Assembly: GCF_000943555.1 (NCBI RefSeq)
Contig: NZ_JTDV01000008.1
Span: forward strand, 124,001-188,000
Source: Neotamlana nanhaiensis
GTDB taxonomy: Bacteria > Bacteroidota > Bacteroidia > Flavobacteriales > Flavobacteriaceae
Reading direction: 5' to 3'
Length of the DNA: 64,000 nucleotides
Position numbers and translations under genes: made by a program. Shown here piece by piece: positions 16,483-25,850 of the stretch (its first letter is position 1; the number at the start of each line of letters is the position of its first letter). The notes under the pieces were generated by a model. It ran no database searches. It saw only the letters and a program-made list of their open reading frames with translations, and had not been told where the DNA came from.

Positions 16483-17229
16483 ATGAAAAAACTAGTTTAC
16501 ATAATTTTAGTAAGTATTGTTTTTGCTTGTAACAGTGAAAATGCTAACGACTGTTTTCAAAAAACGGGCGATATTTTAGAGCAGGAAGTTGCGGTTGAAG
16601 CTTTTACTAAAATTTGGGTAAACAGAGATATTGAATTAATTATTGGACAAGGTGAAACCCAAAAGGTTGTTGTTGAAACTGGAGAGAATCTTATTAATGA
16701 TGTTATAGCAGAAGTAATTGATGGCGAACTTTTTTTAACGGACAATAATGCTTGTAATTATGTTCGCGATTATGGTGTTACAAAAGTGTATGTTACAGCA
16801 CCAAATATTACTGAAATACGAAGTTCTACACAATATGCTATTCGATCTAACGGGGTGTTAACTTATCCTAATTTGAGTCTGTTTTCAGAAGATTTTAACG
16901 AGCCCGATACGTATTTAAGTGGCGAATTTTATCTGGAGGTAGATTGTAATAGTTTAAGAATTCTTTTTAATGGCTTGTCAAATGGTTTTATTTCGGGAAA
17001 AACAAATAGTTTAAATATTACTTTTGCTTCAGGTACTTCGCGTTTTGAAGGACGTAATTTAATAGCGGAAAACGTTTATGTCTGGAACCGAAGTTCTAAC
17101 GATATGATTGTAAATCCGCAGCAATCCTTAAAAGGAAAAATATCAGGAACAGGTAATGTTATTGTTGTAAATACACCACCTGTTGTTGAGGTAGAACAAG
17201 AATATAAAGGCCGATTAATTTACGAATAA
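16483..17229 (+). CDS. DUF2807 (head GIN domain) lipoprotein
   Basis: The N-terminus is a lipoprotein signal with the lipid Cys16 after SIVFA. The rest is beta-rich with the run characteristic of the Bacteroidetes head-GIN domain: ...TKIWVNRDIELIIGQG, VVVETGENLI, then repeated short strands ending in GKISGTGNVIV. These proteins are thought to be right-handed beta-helices at the cell surface or in the periplasm; their function is unknown. Its 3' end overlaps the end of the convergent ackA gene by 15 bases. Confidence 0.8.
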   Translation: MKKLVYIILVSIVFACNSENANDCFQKTGDILEQEVAVEAFTKIWVNRDIELIIGQGETQKVVVETGENLINDVIAEVIDGELFLTDNNACNYVRDYGVTKVYVTAPNITEIRSSTQYAIRSNGVLTYPNLSLFSEDFNEPDTYLSGEFYLEVDCNSLRILFNGLSNGFISGKTNSLNITFASGTSRFEGRNLIAENVYVWNRSSNDMIVNPQQSLKGKISGTGNVIVVNTPPVVEVEQEYKGRLIYE

Positions 17230-18402
17230 ACGTACCGATTGTTTCGCAATTTCTAATTCTTCGTTTGTAGGTACTACTAATATTTTTACTTTGGAAGCAT
17301 CGGAATTAATGGCTCTAAGGTTTTTCGATCTTAAATTGTTTTTAGCTTCATCTAAGGTAATATCAAGAAAATCTAAATCGTCGCAAACCAATTTTCTAAT
17401 TAAAGATGAATTTTCACCAATACCAGCCGTAAATACAATAGCATCTAAACCATTTAATATGGTAGCATAGCTTCCTATGTACTTTTTAATACGATAAGCA
17501 TTCATTTGTAATGCTAGTTTACATTCTGCATTTCCCTCCGAAGCCTTTAGTTCAATATCTCTTAAATCGCTATAACCTGTTAAACCAAGCATGCCGCTTT
17601 CTTTATTTAAAAGGGCGTTAATTTGTTTCATGCTGTAGCCTAAGCTGTCTTTTAAATGAAAGATGACCGAAGGATCAATAGTGCCAGAACGTGTTCCCAT
17701 AATTAATCCTTCTAAAGGGGAGAATCCCATAGAATGATCGACGCTTTTTCCGTTTTTTACAGCAGTCATACTACAACCATTTCCTAAGTGAATGGTTATT
17801 ATTTTAGATTCTTTTTTATTTAAAAACGAATTAGCTTGCTCCGAAACATATTTATGACTGGTACCGTGAAACCCATACATACGAATGTTATGCTTGGTTA
17901 AAAATTCGTTTGGTATGGCATATTTGTAAGCTTTCTCGGGAATGGATTGTAAAAAGGCGGTATCGAAAACAGCGACCTGTTTAGCGCTAGGAAAAATAGT
18001 TTCGGCAACCATAATACCTTCTAAATTCGCTGGGTTATGAAGCGGTGCAAGCGATGATAACGATTTAATTTTTTCTTTTACATCAGCAGTAATTTGAACC
18101 GTATCATTAAAATACATACCGCCATGTACCACGCGATGTCCAACAATTTTTATGTCTTCTGCCGATTTTAGAACACCTTCTTTTTTATTTAAAAGATGCT
18201 TTGAAACTAATTTTAAGGCGGCTTTATGTGTTAAAACTTTGGTTTCGGTTTCCACGTTTAAGAGCTCCGAATTAAATTTAAATCGGGCATCGGTAAAACC
18301 AATACGTTCTACAACACCAGAACAAACAATAGTTTCTTCGGGCATAGTGAATAATTGAAATTTTAAAGAAGAACTTCCAGAGTTTAGTACGAGTACTTGC
18401 AT
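17215..18402 (-). CDS. ackA: Acetate kinase
   Basis: AckA interconverts acetyl phosphate plus ADP with acetate plus ATP. The 395-residue sequence starts with VLVLNSGSSSLKFQL and contains GHRVVHGG, the FHGTSHKYV loop with the catalytic-site His, TIHLGNGCS and MGTRSGTIDPSV, all family signatures. It lies downstream of pta with a 4-base gap, forming the standard pta-ackA operon for overflow acetate metabolism. The convergent DUF2807 gene overlaps its last codons. Confidence 0.96.
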   Translation of the reverse strand: MQVLVLNSGSSSLKFQLFTMPEETIVCSGVVERIGFTDARFKFNSELLNVETETKVLTHKAALKLVSKHLLNKKEGVLKSAEDIKIVGHRVVHGGMYFNDTVQITADVKEKIKSLSSLAPLHNPANLEGIMVAETIFPSAKQVAVFDTAFLQSIPEKAYKYAIPNEFLTKHNIRMYGFHGTSHKYVSEQANSFLNKKESKIITIHLGNGCSMTAVKNGKSVDHSMGFSPLEGLIMGTRSGTIDPSVIFHLKDSLGYSMKQINALLNKESGMLGLTGYSDLRDIELKASEGNAECKLALQMNAYRIKKYIGSYATILNGLDAIVFTAGIGENSSLIRKLVCDDLDFLDITLDEAKNNLRSKNLRAINSDASKVKILVVPTNEELEIAKQSVRLFVN

Positions 18403-18406
18403 GAGT

Positions 18407-20497
18407 TTAGTGGTCTTGCGCTTGAATAGCGGTTATTATTACGGTGCTGTAAATATCATCAACGGTACAGCCGCGGCTTAAATCGTTTACAGGTTTGTTT
18501 AGGCCTTGTAGCATCGGGCCAATAGCGAGAGCGCCTGTTTCTCGTTGAACCGCTTTGTATGTGTTATTACCTGTATTTAAATCTGGGAAAATTAAAACAC
18601 TAGCTTGTCCTGCTACTTCAGAGTCGGGCAACTTGCTTTTTCCAATGCGCATATCTACCGCGGCATCATATTGAATTGGGCCTTCAATTTTTAAATGTGG
18701 TGCTAATGTTTTTGCTATTTCGGTTGCTTTTCTAACTTTATCAACTTCTTCACCTTTACCAGAAGCACCCGAAGAGTAAGAAAGCATAGCCACTTTAGGT
18801 TCTACACCAAATTTTTTAGCCGATTCTGCCGAGGCTATAGCTATTTCGGCCAACTGTTCGGCGTTTGGGTTCGGATTTATAGCACAATCGCCAAAAATAG
18901 ACACGCGATCTTCTAAGCACATAAAAAATACCGAAGACACAATATTTGCGCCAGGTTTGGTTTTTATAAACTGAAGCGCAGGGCGTAACGTGTGTTGAGT
19001 GGTGTGAATAGCACCCGAAACCATACCGTCGGCATGCCCTTTATGAATCATCATGGTTGCGAAATACGACACGTCGGACATGGCATCTTTAGCCATATCG
19101 AGGTTTACATTTTTGTGTTTACGTAATTCGTAAAAGGTGTTTACATAATCATCGAAATATGGCGATGTGGTTGGAGAGACGATGTTTATTTTTTCAATGT
19201 CCAAAGGAATATCGTAGCGAATTAATCGCTCTTTTATTTTATCTTCTTCGCCAATTAAAGTAATATCAACCACTTGGGTTTCTACCAATTTAGTAGTTGC
19301 TCTAAGCACGCGCTCGTCGTAACCTTCGGGTAAAACAATATGTTTTTTGTTTTTAAGAGCCGTTTGTAATAAGTTATACTGAAACATTCTTGGTGTAAAT
19401 ATTTCAGAATTGAAAGTGACTAAACTATCGGCTAATTTCTTGGTATTTACGTGTTTTTCGAAAGTGGCAATCGCGATGTTAATTTTATCGGTGTTTTCGG
19501 CATAAATTCTCGATTTTACTTTTCCAATAGCGTTGGTAGCATTAAAAGTACCTTTATTTACACTTAAAATAGGCACCACGCTCGATAATCCTTCTATGAG
19601 TTTTAATATTGAATCTTCAGGAATTAAGCCACCAGTTAAAACAATACCCGAAATGGCTGGATAGTTTTTAGAAATGTGTGCTTGTAATGAGCCTAGAATA
19701 ATATCGGCACGATCGCCGGATGTAATTACCAGTGAACCTTCCTTTAATTTTGTAATATAGTTTCGTAATTGCATAGCGCCAACACCAGAGTTTTGTACTT
19801 GGTTGTTTAACATGTCTTTGCCAAAAAGTACTTTAGCGTCGAGTGCTTTTGCAATTTCTTTTAAGGTTGGGTTTTGTAAACTTGGTATTTTAGGAATAAC
19901 CGAAATACTGGTTTCAGAATTTATGCGTTCCTTTAATTTGCTTTTTAAGGTTTCTAAATCTTCGGCGTTTACTTTGTTAGCCATAATGGAAAGCACATCA
20001 ACCTCTTCGGTGAACGTGTCGTGAGCAAGTTGTACGCTGTCTAATAAATCCTTTTCCTTTTTACTGCTACCATTTATAACTATAATAACAGGCAAACCAA
20101 GATTTTTAGAAATTAACATGTTAATATCTAGCTCTAAACTGGAGTTTTCATGCGAAAAATCGGTGCCTTCAACTAAAACTAAATCAAAATGTTCTTCAAG
20201 GCGTTTGTACTTTTTTATAATTTCATCAATTACAAAACCCGATTTGCCTTGGTTGTAAAGGTCTAATACTTCGCTGCGTTTAAAAGCGAAGGTTTTTTTG
20301 TAGTTTAAATCGATTTCGAAATGCGATATAACCGTGTTAATGTGGTTGTCCATTTCACCTTCTTCAACATCTTCAATAATAGGGCGAAAATACCCAACTT
20401 TAGCCGTTTTACCCAGAAGCATGCGCATGAGTCCTAAAACCACAACCGATTTACCGCTGTTAGGCTCCATGGTTGCTACATAAATACCTTTACTCAT
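18407..20497 (-). CDS. pta: Phosphate acetyltransferase, long form with DRTGG domain
   Basis: Pta converts acetyl-CoA to acetyl phosphate. The 696-residue protein has an N-terminal P-loop domain (EPNSGKS at residues 11-17) of the dethiobiotin-synthetase type, a middle DRTGG domain and the C-terminal PTA_PTB catalytic domain. The catalytic domain includes SYSSGASGKGEEVDKV and PDLNTGNNTYKAVQR. It precedes ackA in the operon. A TATATTTG box lies 21 bases upstream of the start. Confidence 0.95.
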   Translation of the reverse strand: MSKGIYVATMEPNSGKSVVVLGLMRMLLGKTAKVGYFRPIIEDVEEGEMDNHINTVISHFEIDLNYKKTFAFKRSEVLDLYNQGKSGFVIDEIIKKYKRLEEHFDLVLVEGTDFSHENSSLELDINMLISKNLGLPVIIVINGSSKKEKDLLDSVQLAHDTFTEEVDVLSIMANKVNAEDLETLKSKLKERINSETSISVIPKIPSLQNPTLKEIAKALDAKVLFGKDMLNNQVQNSGVGAMQLRNYITKLKEGSLVITSGDRADIILGSLQAHISKNYPAISGIVLTGGLIPEDSILKLIEGLSSVVPILSVNKGTFNATNAIGKVKSRIYAENTDKINIAIATFEKHVNTKKLADSLVTFNSEIFTPRMFQYNLLQTALKNKKHIVLPEGYDERVLRATTKLVETQVVDITLIGEEDKIKERLIRYDIPLDIEKINIVSPTTSPYFDDYVNTFYELRKHKNVNLDMAKDAMSDVSYFATMMIHKGHADGMVSGAIHTTQHTLRPALQFIKTKPGANIVSSVFFMCLEDRVSIFGDCAINPNPNAEQLAEIAIASAESAKKFGVEPKVAMLSYSSGASGKGEEVDKVRKATEIAKTLAPHLKIEGPIQYDAAVDMRIGKSKLPDSEVAGQASVLIFPDLNTGNNTYKAVQRETGALAIGPMLQGLNKPVNDLSRGCTVDDIYSTVIITAIQAQDH

Positions 20498-20517
20498 TTT
20501 GTTTTGTTTTGAGTTTG

Positions 20518-20525
20518 CAAATATA
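20518..20525 (-). promoter_or_regulatory. -7 promoter box for pta-ackA
   Basis: On the minus strand this reads TATATTTG, an exact TAnnTTTG match, 20 bases upstream of the pta ATG. The implied transcript leader is about 10-15 bases. No TTG is visible at the expected -33 distance. Confidence 0.6.
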
Positions 20526-20641
20526 ATTATTTAGAATGAATATAAATAAATGATATTGCAATTCTGTTATTAATATTACAAAATTATAACCATAAATTGG
20601 TGAGAAAGCTGATATTTATCATTTAAAATAAACTACAACTT

Positions 20642-21535
20642 TTAAGCCGTTAAATCTCTAAATAAACTTTCTAAATTGGCATTTTTTTGATTTAACTGAA
20701 GAATTTTAAGCTGGTTGTCATGAGCAAAGTCAAACACATGCGAACGCATATCGTCGCTAGTTTTAAAAGTTATTTCGTAAACAAAGCCATGCGTGTTGGT
20801 TACCTTGGTTGCTTTAGGGAGTTGTTTTAAAAAGGCGTCTTCAACGCGGTAATCGAATTCTACTATTACGACTTGTTCTTTTTCGTCGCGTAACTCTTTA
20901 AGTTTTTTATCAGCAACAATTTCACCTTTATTTATAATAATAACACGTTCGCAAATGGCCTCAACCTCTTGCATTATATGAGTCGATAAAAAAACAGTTT
21001 TAGTTTGACCAATAGTTTTTATAAGTTGTCTAATATCTGCCAATTGGTTGGGATCTAAACCTGTTGTAGGTTCATCTAAAATTAAAACATCTGGATCGTG
21101 TAATAGCGCATTAGCTAACCCAACACGTTGGCGGTAACCTTTCGATAATTGTCCTATTTTTTTATGGGCTTCAGGTGTAAGTCCTGTAAGTTCAATAACG
21201 TCTTGTATACGTTGTTTATCAACTTTGTAAATATTGGCGTTAAATGCTAAATATTCTTTTACATACATATCTAAATACAACGGGTTGTGCTCAGGCAAAT
21301 AGCCTACACTTTGTTGTACCTGTTGCTTGTTTTGATTAACATCGTGATTATTAACTTTAGCGTTGCCAGTGTTTGCTGTTATGTAGGTGGTTAAAATCTT
21401 CATCATAGTAGATTTACCCGCACCGTTTGGTCCTAAAAAACCAACAATCTCTGGTTTGTTTACTTTAAATGATATATTGTTTAAGGCCTTTTGGCTTCCG
21501 TAAAGTTTAGTTATCCCGTTAACTTCAATAGACAT
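20642..21535 (-). CDS. gldA: Gliding motility ABC transporter ATP-binding subunit GldA
   Basis: The 297-residue ABC ATPase has a Walker A motif GPNGAGKST at residues 35-43, the signature LSKGYRQR and the Walker B LILDEPTTGLDP. The C-terminal tail of about 85 residues is the length and type found in GldA of gliding flavobacteria. GldA works with GldF and GldG, a membrane ABC complex needed for gliding in some species. Those partners are not adjacent here, so a related export ATPase is possible, but overall similarity favours GldA. Confidence 0.85.
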   Translation of the reverse strand: MSIEVNGITKLYGSQKALNNISFKVNKPEIVGFLGPNGAGKSTMMKILTTYITANTGNAKVNNHDVNQNKQQVQQSVGYLPEHNPLYLDMYVKEYLAFNANIYKVDKQRIQDVIELTGLTPEAHKKIGQLSKGYRQRVGLANALLHDPDVLILDEPTTGLDPNQLADIRQLIKTIGQTKTVFLSTHIMQEVEAICERVIIINKGEIVADKKLKELRDEKEQVVIVEFDYRVEDAFLKQLPKATKVTNTHGFVYEITFKTSDDMRSHVFDFAHDNQLKILQLNQKNANLESLFRDLTA

Positions 21536-21552
21536 ATTTAAAAATATTTATT

Positions 21553-21560
21553 CAAAAATA
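21553..21560 (-). promoter_or_regulatory. -7 promoter box for gldA
   Basis: Read on the minus strand this is TATTTTTG, matching TAnnTTTG, 17 bases before the gldA start. A -33 element was not found at the standard spacing. Confidence 0.45.
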
Positions 21561-21641
21561 AATTATTATACAACGTAATATAAGTTTTGCTGTAAAATCT
21601 TAAAAAATTTTAATAAAAGCATAAAAAATCGATGTAAGTGC

Positions 21642-21671
21642 TTTGAGTTTTTAAATAAATAATTACTTTAG
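21642..21671 (+). promoter_or_regulatory. Promoter of the aromatic amino acid operon (-33 TTTG, -7 TACTTTAG)
   Basis: TTTG at 21642-21645 and TACTTTAG at 21664-21671 (one base from TAnnTTTG) are separated by 18 bases, the spacing expected for the Bacteroidetes primary sigma factor. The predicted start near 21678 lies ten bases before the leader peptide ATG. Confidence 0.65.
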
Positions 21672-21687
21672 CACCACAATTAAAACG

Positions 21688-21765
21688 ATGACAATACATT
21701 ATACATATTTTATCAATTTCTTTTATTTCTTTTTTAGCGGAAGAAACGAGGCGTTGTATGTATAA
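21688..21765 (+). CDS. Phe/Tyr-rich leader peptide (attenuator)
   Basis: This 25-codon frame has about seven Phe and four Tyr codons, clustered as YTYFINFFYFFF at residues 5-16. It lies between the promoter and an intrinsic terminator upstream of pheA. Such a peptide is the hallmark of translation-coupled attenuation. Ribosome stalling at Phe/Tyr codons when charged tRNA is scarce would favour an alternative RNA fold and let transcription reach pheA, the aminotransferase and tyrA. It is too short for routine gene calling. The composition is seen directly; the mechanism is inferred by analogy with the pheA and trp leaders of enterobacteria. Confidence 0.8.
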   Translation: MTIHYTYFINFFYFFFSGRNEALYV

Positions 21766-21788
21766 TTTAAAAAATAAATTTAAATATG

Positions 21789-21817
21789 AGTCTCGATGAA
21801 AATCGGGACTTTTTTTT
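21789..21817 (+). terminator. Attenuator terminator before pheA
   Basis: AGTCTCGAT and ATCGGGACT form a 9-bp stem (one G-U) closed by a GAAA tetraloop and followed by a run of T. It lies 23 bases after the leader peptide stop. CGAGGC at 21747-21752, within the last leader codons, can pair with GTCTCG at 21790-21795. That pairing would break the terminator stem and gives a plausible antiterminator. Confidence 0.8.
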
Positions 21818-21858
21818 GTTCAAGAGTTACTTGAAAATTAAAAAACAACCTAATAAAA

Positions 21859-22686
21859 TTGATTAATACAGTAGCCATACAAGGTGTAAAAGGATCGTTT
21901 CATCATATTGTTTCAGAGCAATTTTTTGAAAATCCAGTGTCGCTTATCGAGTGTTTAACGTTCGATAGAGTGGTTGATGCTTTAATAACAAAAGAGTGCG
22001 ATGCGGCTATAATGGCTTTAGAGAACTCTATTGCGGGTTCTATAATACCAAATTATGCGTTAATCGATAATTATGGGTTGCATGTAGTAGGAGAGCATTA
22101 TTTAGATATTCAGCATAATTTAATGGCGTTAAAAGGGCAAAACATAGAGGATATTAAAGAGGTTTACTCTCACCCAATGGCCTTATTACAGTGTAAAGCG
22201 TTTTTTAGAAAACACCCACACATTAAATTGGTTGAAGATAAAGATACCGCCGAAGTTGCCCAACGTATTCACGAACAGCAATTAAAAGGTGTAGGTGCTA
22301 TTGCAAGTGTTTTGGCCGCCGATATTTTTGAACTCGATATTTTATCGCATAGCATCCAAACTATAAAAAATAACGAAACACGTTTTGCAATTGTAAAGCG
22401 AACTAATTCCGAAGTGCCACAAGAGGAAATAAATAAAGCATCATTAAAATTTACAGCAAACCACAAACGCGGTAGTTTAGCTACAATTTTAAATGTTATG
22501 AGCGATTGTAAATTAAATTTAACCAAAATACAATCGTTACCTATTGCCGAAACACCTTGGAAATATGCCTTTTTTGTTGATGTGACTTTTGAACAATATT
22601 CAGATTTCGATAAGGCAAAATCTATAATAAACATTATGGCCGAAGACTTTAAAGTTCTTGGTGAATATAAAAATGCAAAGCTATGA
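21859..22686 (+). CDS. pheA: Prephenate dehydratase
   Basis: This enzyme converts prephenate to phenylpyruvate in phenylalanine synthesis. It is a 275-residue monofunctional protein. It has an N-terminal dehydratase domain (AIQGVKGSFHH, ALENSIAGSI, and the ETRFAIV motif near residue 175 with the conserved Thr-Arg-Phe) and a C-terminal ACT domain from about 195 for feedback binding of phenylalanine. The only reasonable start is TTG, because the frame has no ATG between an in-frame stop at 21832 and MINTVAIQG. It follows the leader peptide and attenuator and overlaps the next gene by 4 bases. Confidence 0.94.
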   Translation: MINTVAIQGVKGSFHHIVSEQFFENPVSLIECLTFDRVVDALITKECDAAIMALENSIAGSIIPNYALIDNYGLHVVGEHYLDIQHNLMALKGQNIEDIKEVYSHPMALLQCKAFFRKHPHIKLVEDKDTAEVAQRIHEQQLKGVGAIASVLAADIFELDILSHSIQTIKNNETRFAIVKRTNSEVPQEEINKASLKFTANHKRGSLATILNVMSDCKLNLTKIQSLPIAETPWKYAFFVDVTFEQYSDFDKAKSIINIMAEDFKVLGEYKNAKL

Positions 22687-23828
22687 TAGAAGTAGCAAAT
22701 CGTTTACATACCGTTGAAGAATACTACTTCTCTAAAAAATTACGAGAAGTAAATTTAATGATTGCCAATGGTAAGCCAGTAATTAACTTAGGTATTGGTA
22801 GTCCAGATTTACAACCACCACAAAAGGTTGTTGATGCGATTATTGATAGTTTAAAAAGTCCGGTTGCCCATAAATACCAAAGTTATCAAGGGTTGCCAGA
22901 GCTAAGACAAGCTATGGCTAAGTTTTATAAAGCAAACTTTAAAGTAAGTCTTAGTGCGAATACCGAAATTTTACCGCTTATAGGTAGTAAAGAAGGTATT
23001 ATGCATATTTCTATGGCATTTTTAAATGAAGGTGACGAGGTGTTAATTCCTAATCCGGGGTATCCTACATACCAATCGGTTACAAAATTAGTAGGCGCCA
23101 AAGGTGTTTTATATAATTTAGATGCTGCCAATAATTGGATGCCAGATTTTAATGCCATAGAGCAACAAGATTTAAGTAAAGTAAAACTTATGTGGGTAAA
23201 TTATCCGCATATGCCAACAGGGGCAAAACCTTCAAAATACGTATTCGAAGAATTAGTGGCTTTTGGTAAAAAACACAATATTTTAATTGTAAATGATAAC
23301 CCGTATGCTTTCATTTTAAACCAAGAACCAACAAGTATTTTAAGTGTAGATGGCGCAAAAGAAGTTTGTTTAGAGTTAAATTCGCTCAGCAAAACGTTTA
23401 ATATGGCTGGTTGGCGTGTTGGCATGGTGGTTGGCGATGGCGAACTTATTAGTCATGTGTTAAAAGTAAAAAGTAACATGGATTCTGGTATGTTTTACGG
23501 TATTCAAAAAGGCGCAATCGAAGCATTAAACTGCTCAAGTATGTGGTTTGCTACGTTAAATAGTGTGTACCAAGAACGCCGCGAATTGGTTTGGCAATTA
23601 GCCGAAGCATTAAATTGTACCTTTAGTCGCGATGCTTCAGGAATGTTTGTTTGGGCGAAATTACCAGCATACATGAAATCGGAAGAATATATTGATATGA
23701 TTTTAAAAGAACATCATATTTTTATTACGCCAGGAACCATTTTTGGTAGCCAAGGCGAGGGATATATACGTTTTTCGCTTTGTGCAACTACCGAAGATTT
23801 ACATGAAGCCATAACACGAGTTTTATAA
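22683..23828 (+). CDS. Class I/II aminotransferase of the aromatic amino acid operon
   Basis: The 381-residue PLP enzyme has the class I fold motifs LGIGSPDLQPP near residue 36, NPGYPTY, VNYPHMPTGA, NDNPY and the PLP lysine in SLSKTFNMAGWRVG. Its place between pheA and tyrA, with ATGA overlap to pheA, indicates that it aminates phenylpyruvate and 4-hydroxyphenylpyruvate to Phe and Tyr. A wider aspartate or methionine aminotransferase activity is possible. The exact substrate range cannot be read from sequence. Confidence 0.88.
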   Translation: MIEVANRLHTVEEYYFSKKLREVNLMIANGKPVINLGIGSPDLQPPQKVVDAIIDSLKSPVAHKYQSYQGLPELRQAMAKFYKANFKVSLSANTEILPLIGSKEGIMHISMAFLNEGDEVLIPNPGYPTYQSVTKLVGAKGVLYNLDAANNWMPDFNAIEQQDLSKVKLMWVNYPHMPTGAKPSKYVFEELVAFGKKHNILIVNDNPYAFILNQEPTSILSVDGAKEVCLELNSLSKTFNMAGWRVGMVVGDGELISHVLKVKSNMDSGMFYGIQKGAIEALNCSSMWFATLNSVYQERRELVWQLAEALNCTFSRDASGMFVWAKLPAYMKSEEYIDMILKEHHIFITPGTIFGSQGEGYIRFSLCATTEDLHEAITRVL

Positions 23829-24680
23829 ATGAAAAATATTTACGTAATAGGCATAGGTTTAATTGGAGGAAGTCTTGTAAAAGATATTAAGCAACAAGAT
23901 CCGTCGGTTACAATTTATGGTATCGATAAAAAAGAAGCTGCACTCGATGAGGCTTTATCACTTAATTTAATTGATAAAAAAGCAGTTTTAGACGATTTAG
24001 AAAATGCCGATTTTGTAATTCTATCTATTCCTGTTGATGCTACTGAAAAACTGCTTCCTGTGGTTTTAAACAAAGTTAACGATAATGCTTTAGTTGTCGA
24101 TGTAGGATCAACTAAACTAGATATTTGTAAAGCGGTTGAAAACCACGAAAAGCGTCGTAATTACTTATCAATGCATCCTATTGCAGGTACCGAATTTTCA
24201 GGTCCAAGTGCAGCTATAAATGGTTTGTTTGTTGGTAAAACAAATATTATTTGCGAGGTAGAAAAAACAGCATTCAAATTACAAGAAAAGGCTTTGGAGT
24301 TGTTTAGAAATATAGGGATGCGTATGTGTTACATGAACCCAGAAGCACACGATAAGCATATTGCATATGTATCACATTTATCGCATATAAGTTCGTTTAT
24401 GTTGGGTAAAACAGTTATTGAAAAAGAAAAAAACGAACGCGATATTTTTGATATGGCGGGTAGTGGTTTTGCATCAACTGTACGTTTAGCAAAAAGTTCG
24501 CCTGCAATGTGGACACCTATTTTTAAACAAAATAAAGCCAACGTTATTGAAACATTAGAAGAATACATAGCCAACTTAACACAGTTTAAGGAACTTATGA
24601 AGCAAGACGATTTTGATGCTATTTTCAACGAAATGGAAAATACAAATTATATAAAAGAAATATTAAAAGGAATAAATTAA
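23829..24680 (+). CDS. tyrA: Prephenate dehydrogenase
   Basis: TyrA oxidatively decarboxylates prephenate to 4-hydroxyphenylpyruvate for tyrosine synthesis. The NAD-binding loop IGIGLIGGSLVKD is at residues 7-19. LSMHPIAGTEFSGP, HDKHIAYVSHLSH and FDMAGSGFASTVRLA are catalytic-domain signatures. The 283-residue length indicates a stand-alone enzyme without chorismate mutase, which is encoded in the next gene. Its ATG directly follows the aminotransferase stop. Confidence 0.94.
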   Translation: MKNIYVIGIGLIGGSLVKDIKQQDPSVTIYGIDKKEAALDEALSLNLIDKKAVLDDLENADFVILSIPVDATEKLLPVVLNKVNDNALVVDVGSTKLDICKAVENHEKRRNYLSMHPIAGTEFSGPSAAINGLFVGKTNIICEVEKTAFKLQEKALELFRNIGMRMCYMNPEAHDKHIAYVSHLSHISSFMLGKTVIEKEKNERDIFDMAGSGFASTVRLAKSSPAMWTPIFKQNKANVIETLEEYIANLTQFKELMKQDDFDAIFNEMENTNYIKEILKGIN

Positions 24681-24759
24681 ATAAAACGCAACTAGAAAAA
24701 TAATTACCAAGACTAATTAATGAAATATTGGAATTTTATTTTTTGAAATTTTAAACACT

Positions 24760-25842
24760 ATGGAAAACACAAAAGAAATGAGAACATGGTTAGATGATTT
24801 AAAACTAGATCATCCGTTAGTAATTGCTGGACCTTGTAGTGCAGAAACCGAAGAGCAAGTATTAAAAATAGCTCACGAGCTAAAAGATACTGATGTTAGC
24901 TATTTTAGAGCCGGTATTTGGAAACCAAGAACACGTCCTGGAAACTTTGAAGGTGTTGGTGCTTTAGGTTTAAAATGGTTGCAAAAAGTAAAGGCAGAAA
25001 CTGGTATGAAAGTTTGTACCGAAGTTGCCAATGCAGCACACGTAAAATTAGCTTTAGAGCATGATATCGATTTACTTTGGATTGGGGCACGTTCTACCGT
25101 TTCGCCATTCATCATGCAAGAAATTGCAGATGCTTTAAATGGTACCGATAAGCCTGTGCTTATTAAAAACCCTGTAAACCCAGATTTATCGTTATGGTTA
25201 GGAGGTATTGAGCGTATTTACAAATCGGGAGTGAAAAATATTGGAGCGATTCACCGTGGATTTTCAACTTACCAAAAAACAAAATACCGTAACATTCCAG
25301 AATGGCAATTGGCAATCGAATTTCAAAATAAATTCCCAGATATTCCATTAATTAACGATCCGTCGCATATTACTGGTAAGCGCGATATGATTTTTGATGT
25401 ATCGCAAACGGCGTTAGATTTAAATTTTGATGGATTAATGATTGAAACACACTACGATCCAGACAATGCGTGGAGTGATGCGGCACAACAAGTAACGCCT
25501 TCAACATTGGTTCAAATTATGAAAGATTTAAAAATCCGTAAAGAAAGCGATGAAGAAGCAGAATACAATAATGCATTAAACAATTTAAGAACTCAAATTG
25601 ATGTTATCGATAACCAAATTATCGAGCAAATTGGTAAGCGTATGGCTGCTGCCGATGCTATTGGAGCCTTAAAAAAGAAGAAAAACGTAGCCGTATTACA
25701 ATCGAAACGTTGGAATGAAATTTTAGGTAAAATGGTTCTTGAAGGTGAGCAACATGGTTTAAGTGAAGAATTTATCTTAAAAATGTTTAAAGCGATTCAC
25801 CAAGAATCAATTAATCATCAAGAAAAGATAATTAACGGATAA
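24760..25842 (+). CDS. Bifunctional DAHP synthase / chorismate mutase
   Basis: The N-terminal 250 residues form a type I-beta 3-deoxy-7-phosphoheptulonate synthase: GPCSAETEEQV at 25-35, RAGIWKPRTRPG, IGARSTVSPF and NDPSHITG. Residues from about 268 to 360 are an AroQ-type chorismate mutase helix bundle (LRTQIDVIDNQII...). One protein therefore catalyses the entry step of the shikimate pathway and the branch step to prephenate. The mutase domain may also serve as a sensor for feedback inhibition, as known for similar fusions. It lies 79 bases after tyrA and ends at a strong terminator. Confidence 0.95.
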   Translation: MENTKEMRTWLDDLKLDHPLVIAGPCSAETEEQVLKIAHELKDTDVSYFRAGIWKPRTRPGNFEGVGALGLKWLQKVKAETGMKVCTEVANAAHVKLALEHDIDLLWIGARSTVSPFIMQEIADALNGTDKPVLIKNPVNPDLSLWLGGIERIYKSGVKNIGAIHRGFSTYQKTKYRNIPEWQLAIEFQNKFPDIPLINDPSHITGKRDMIFDVSQTALDLNFDGLMIETHYDPDNAWSDAAQQVTPSTLVQIMKDLKIRKESDEEAEYNNALNNLRTQIDVIDNQIIEQIGKRMAAADAIGALKKKKNVAVLQSKRWNEILGKMVLEGEQHGLSEEFILKMFKAIHQESINHQEKIING

Positions 25843-25850
25843 TTTATAAA

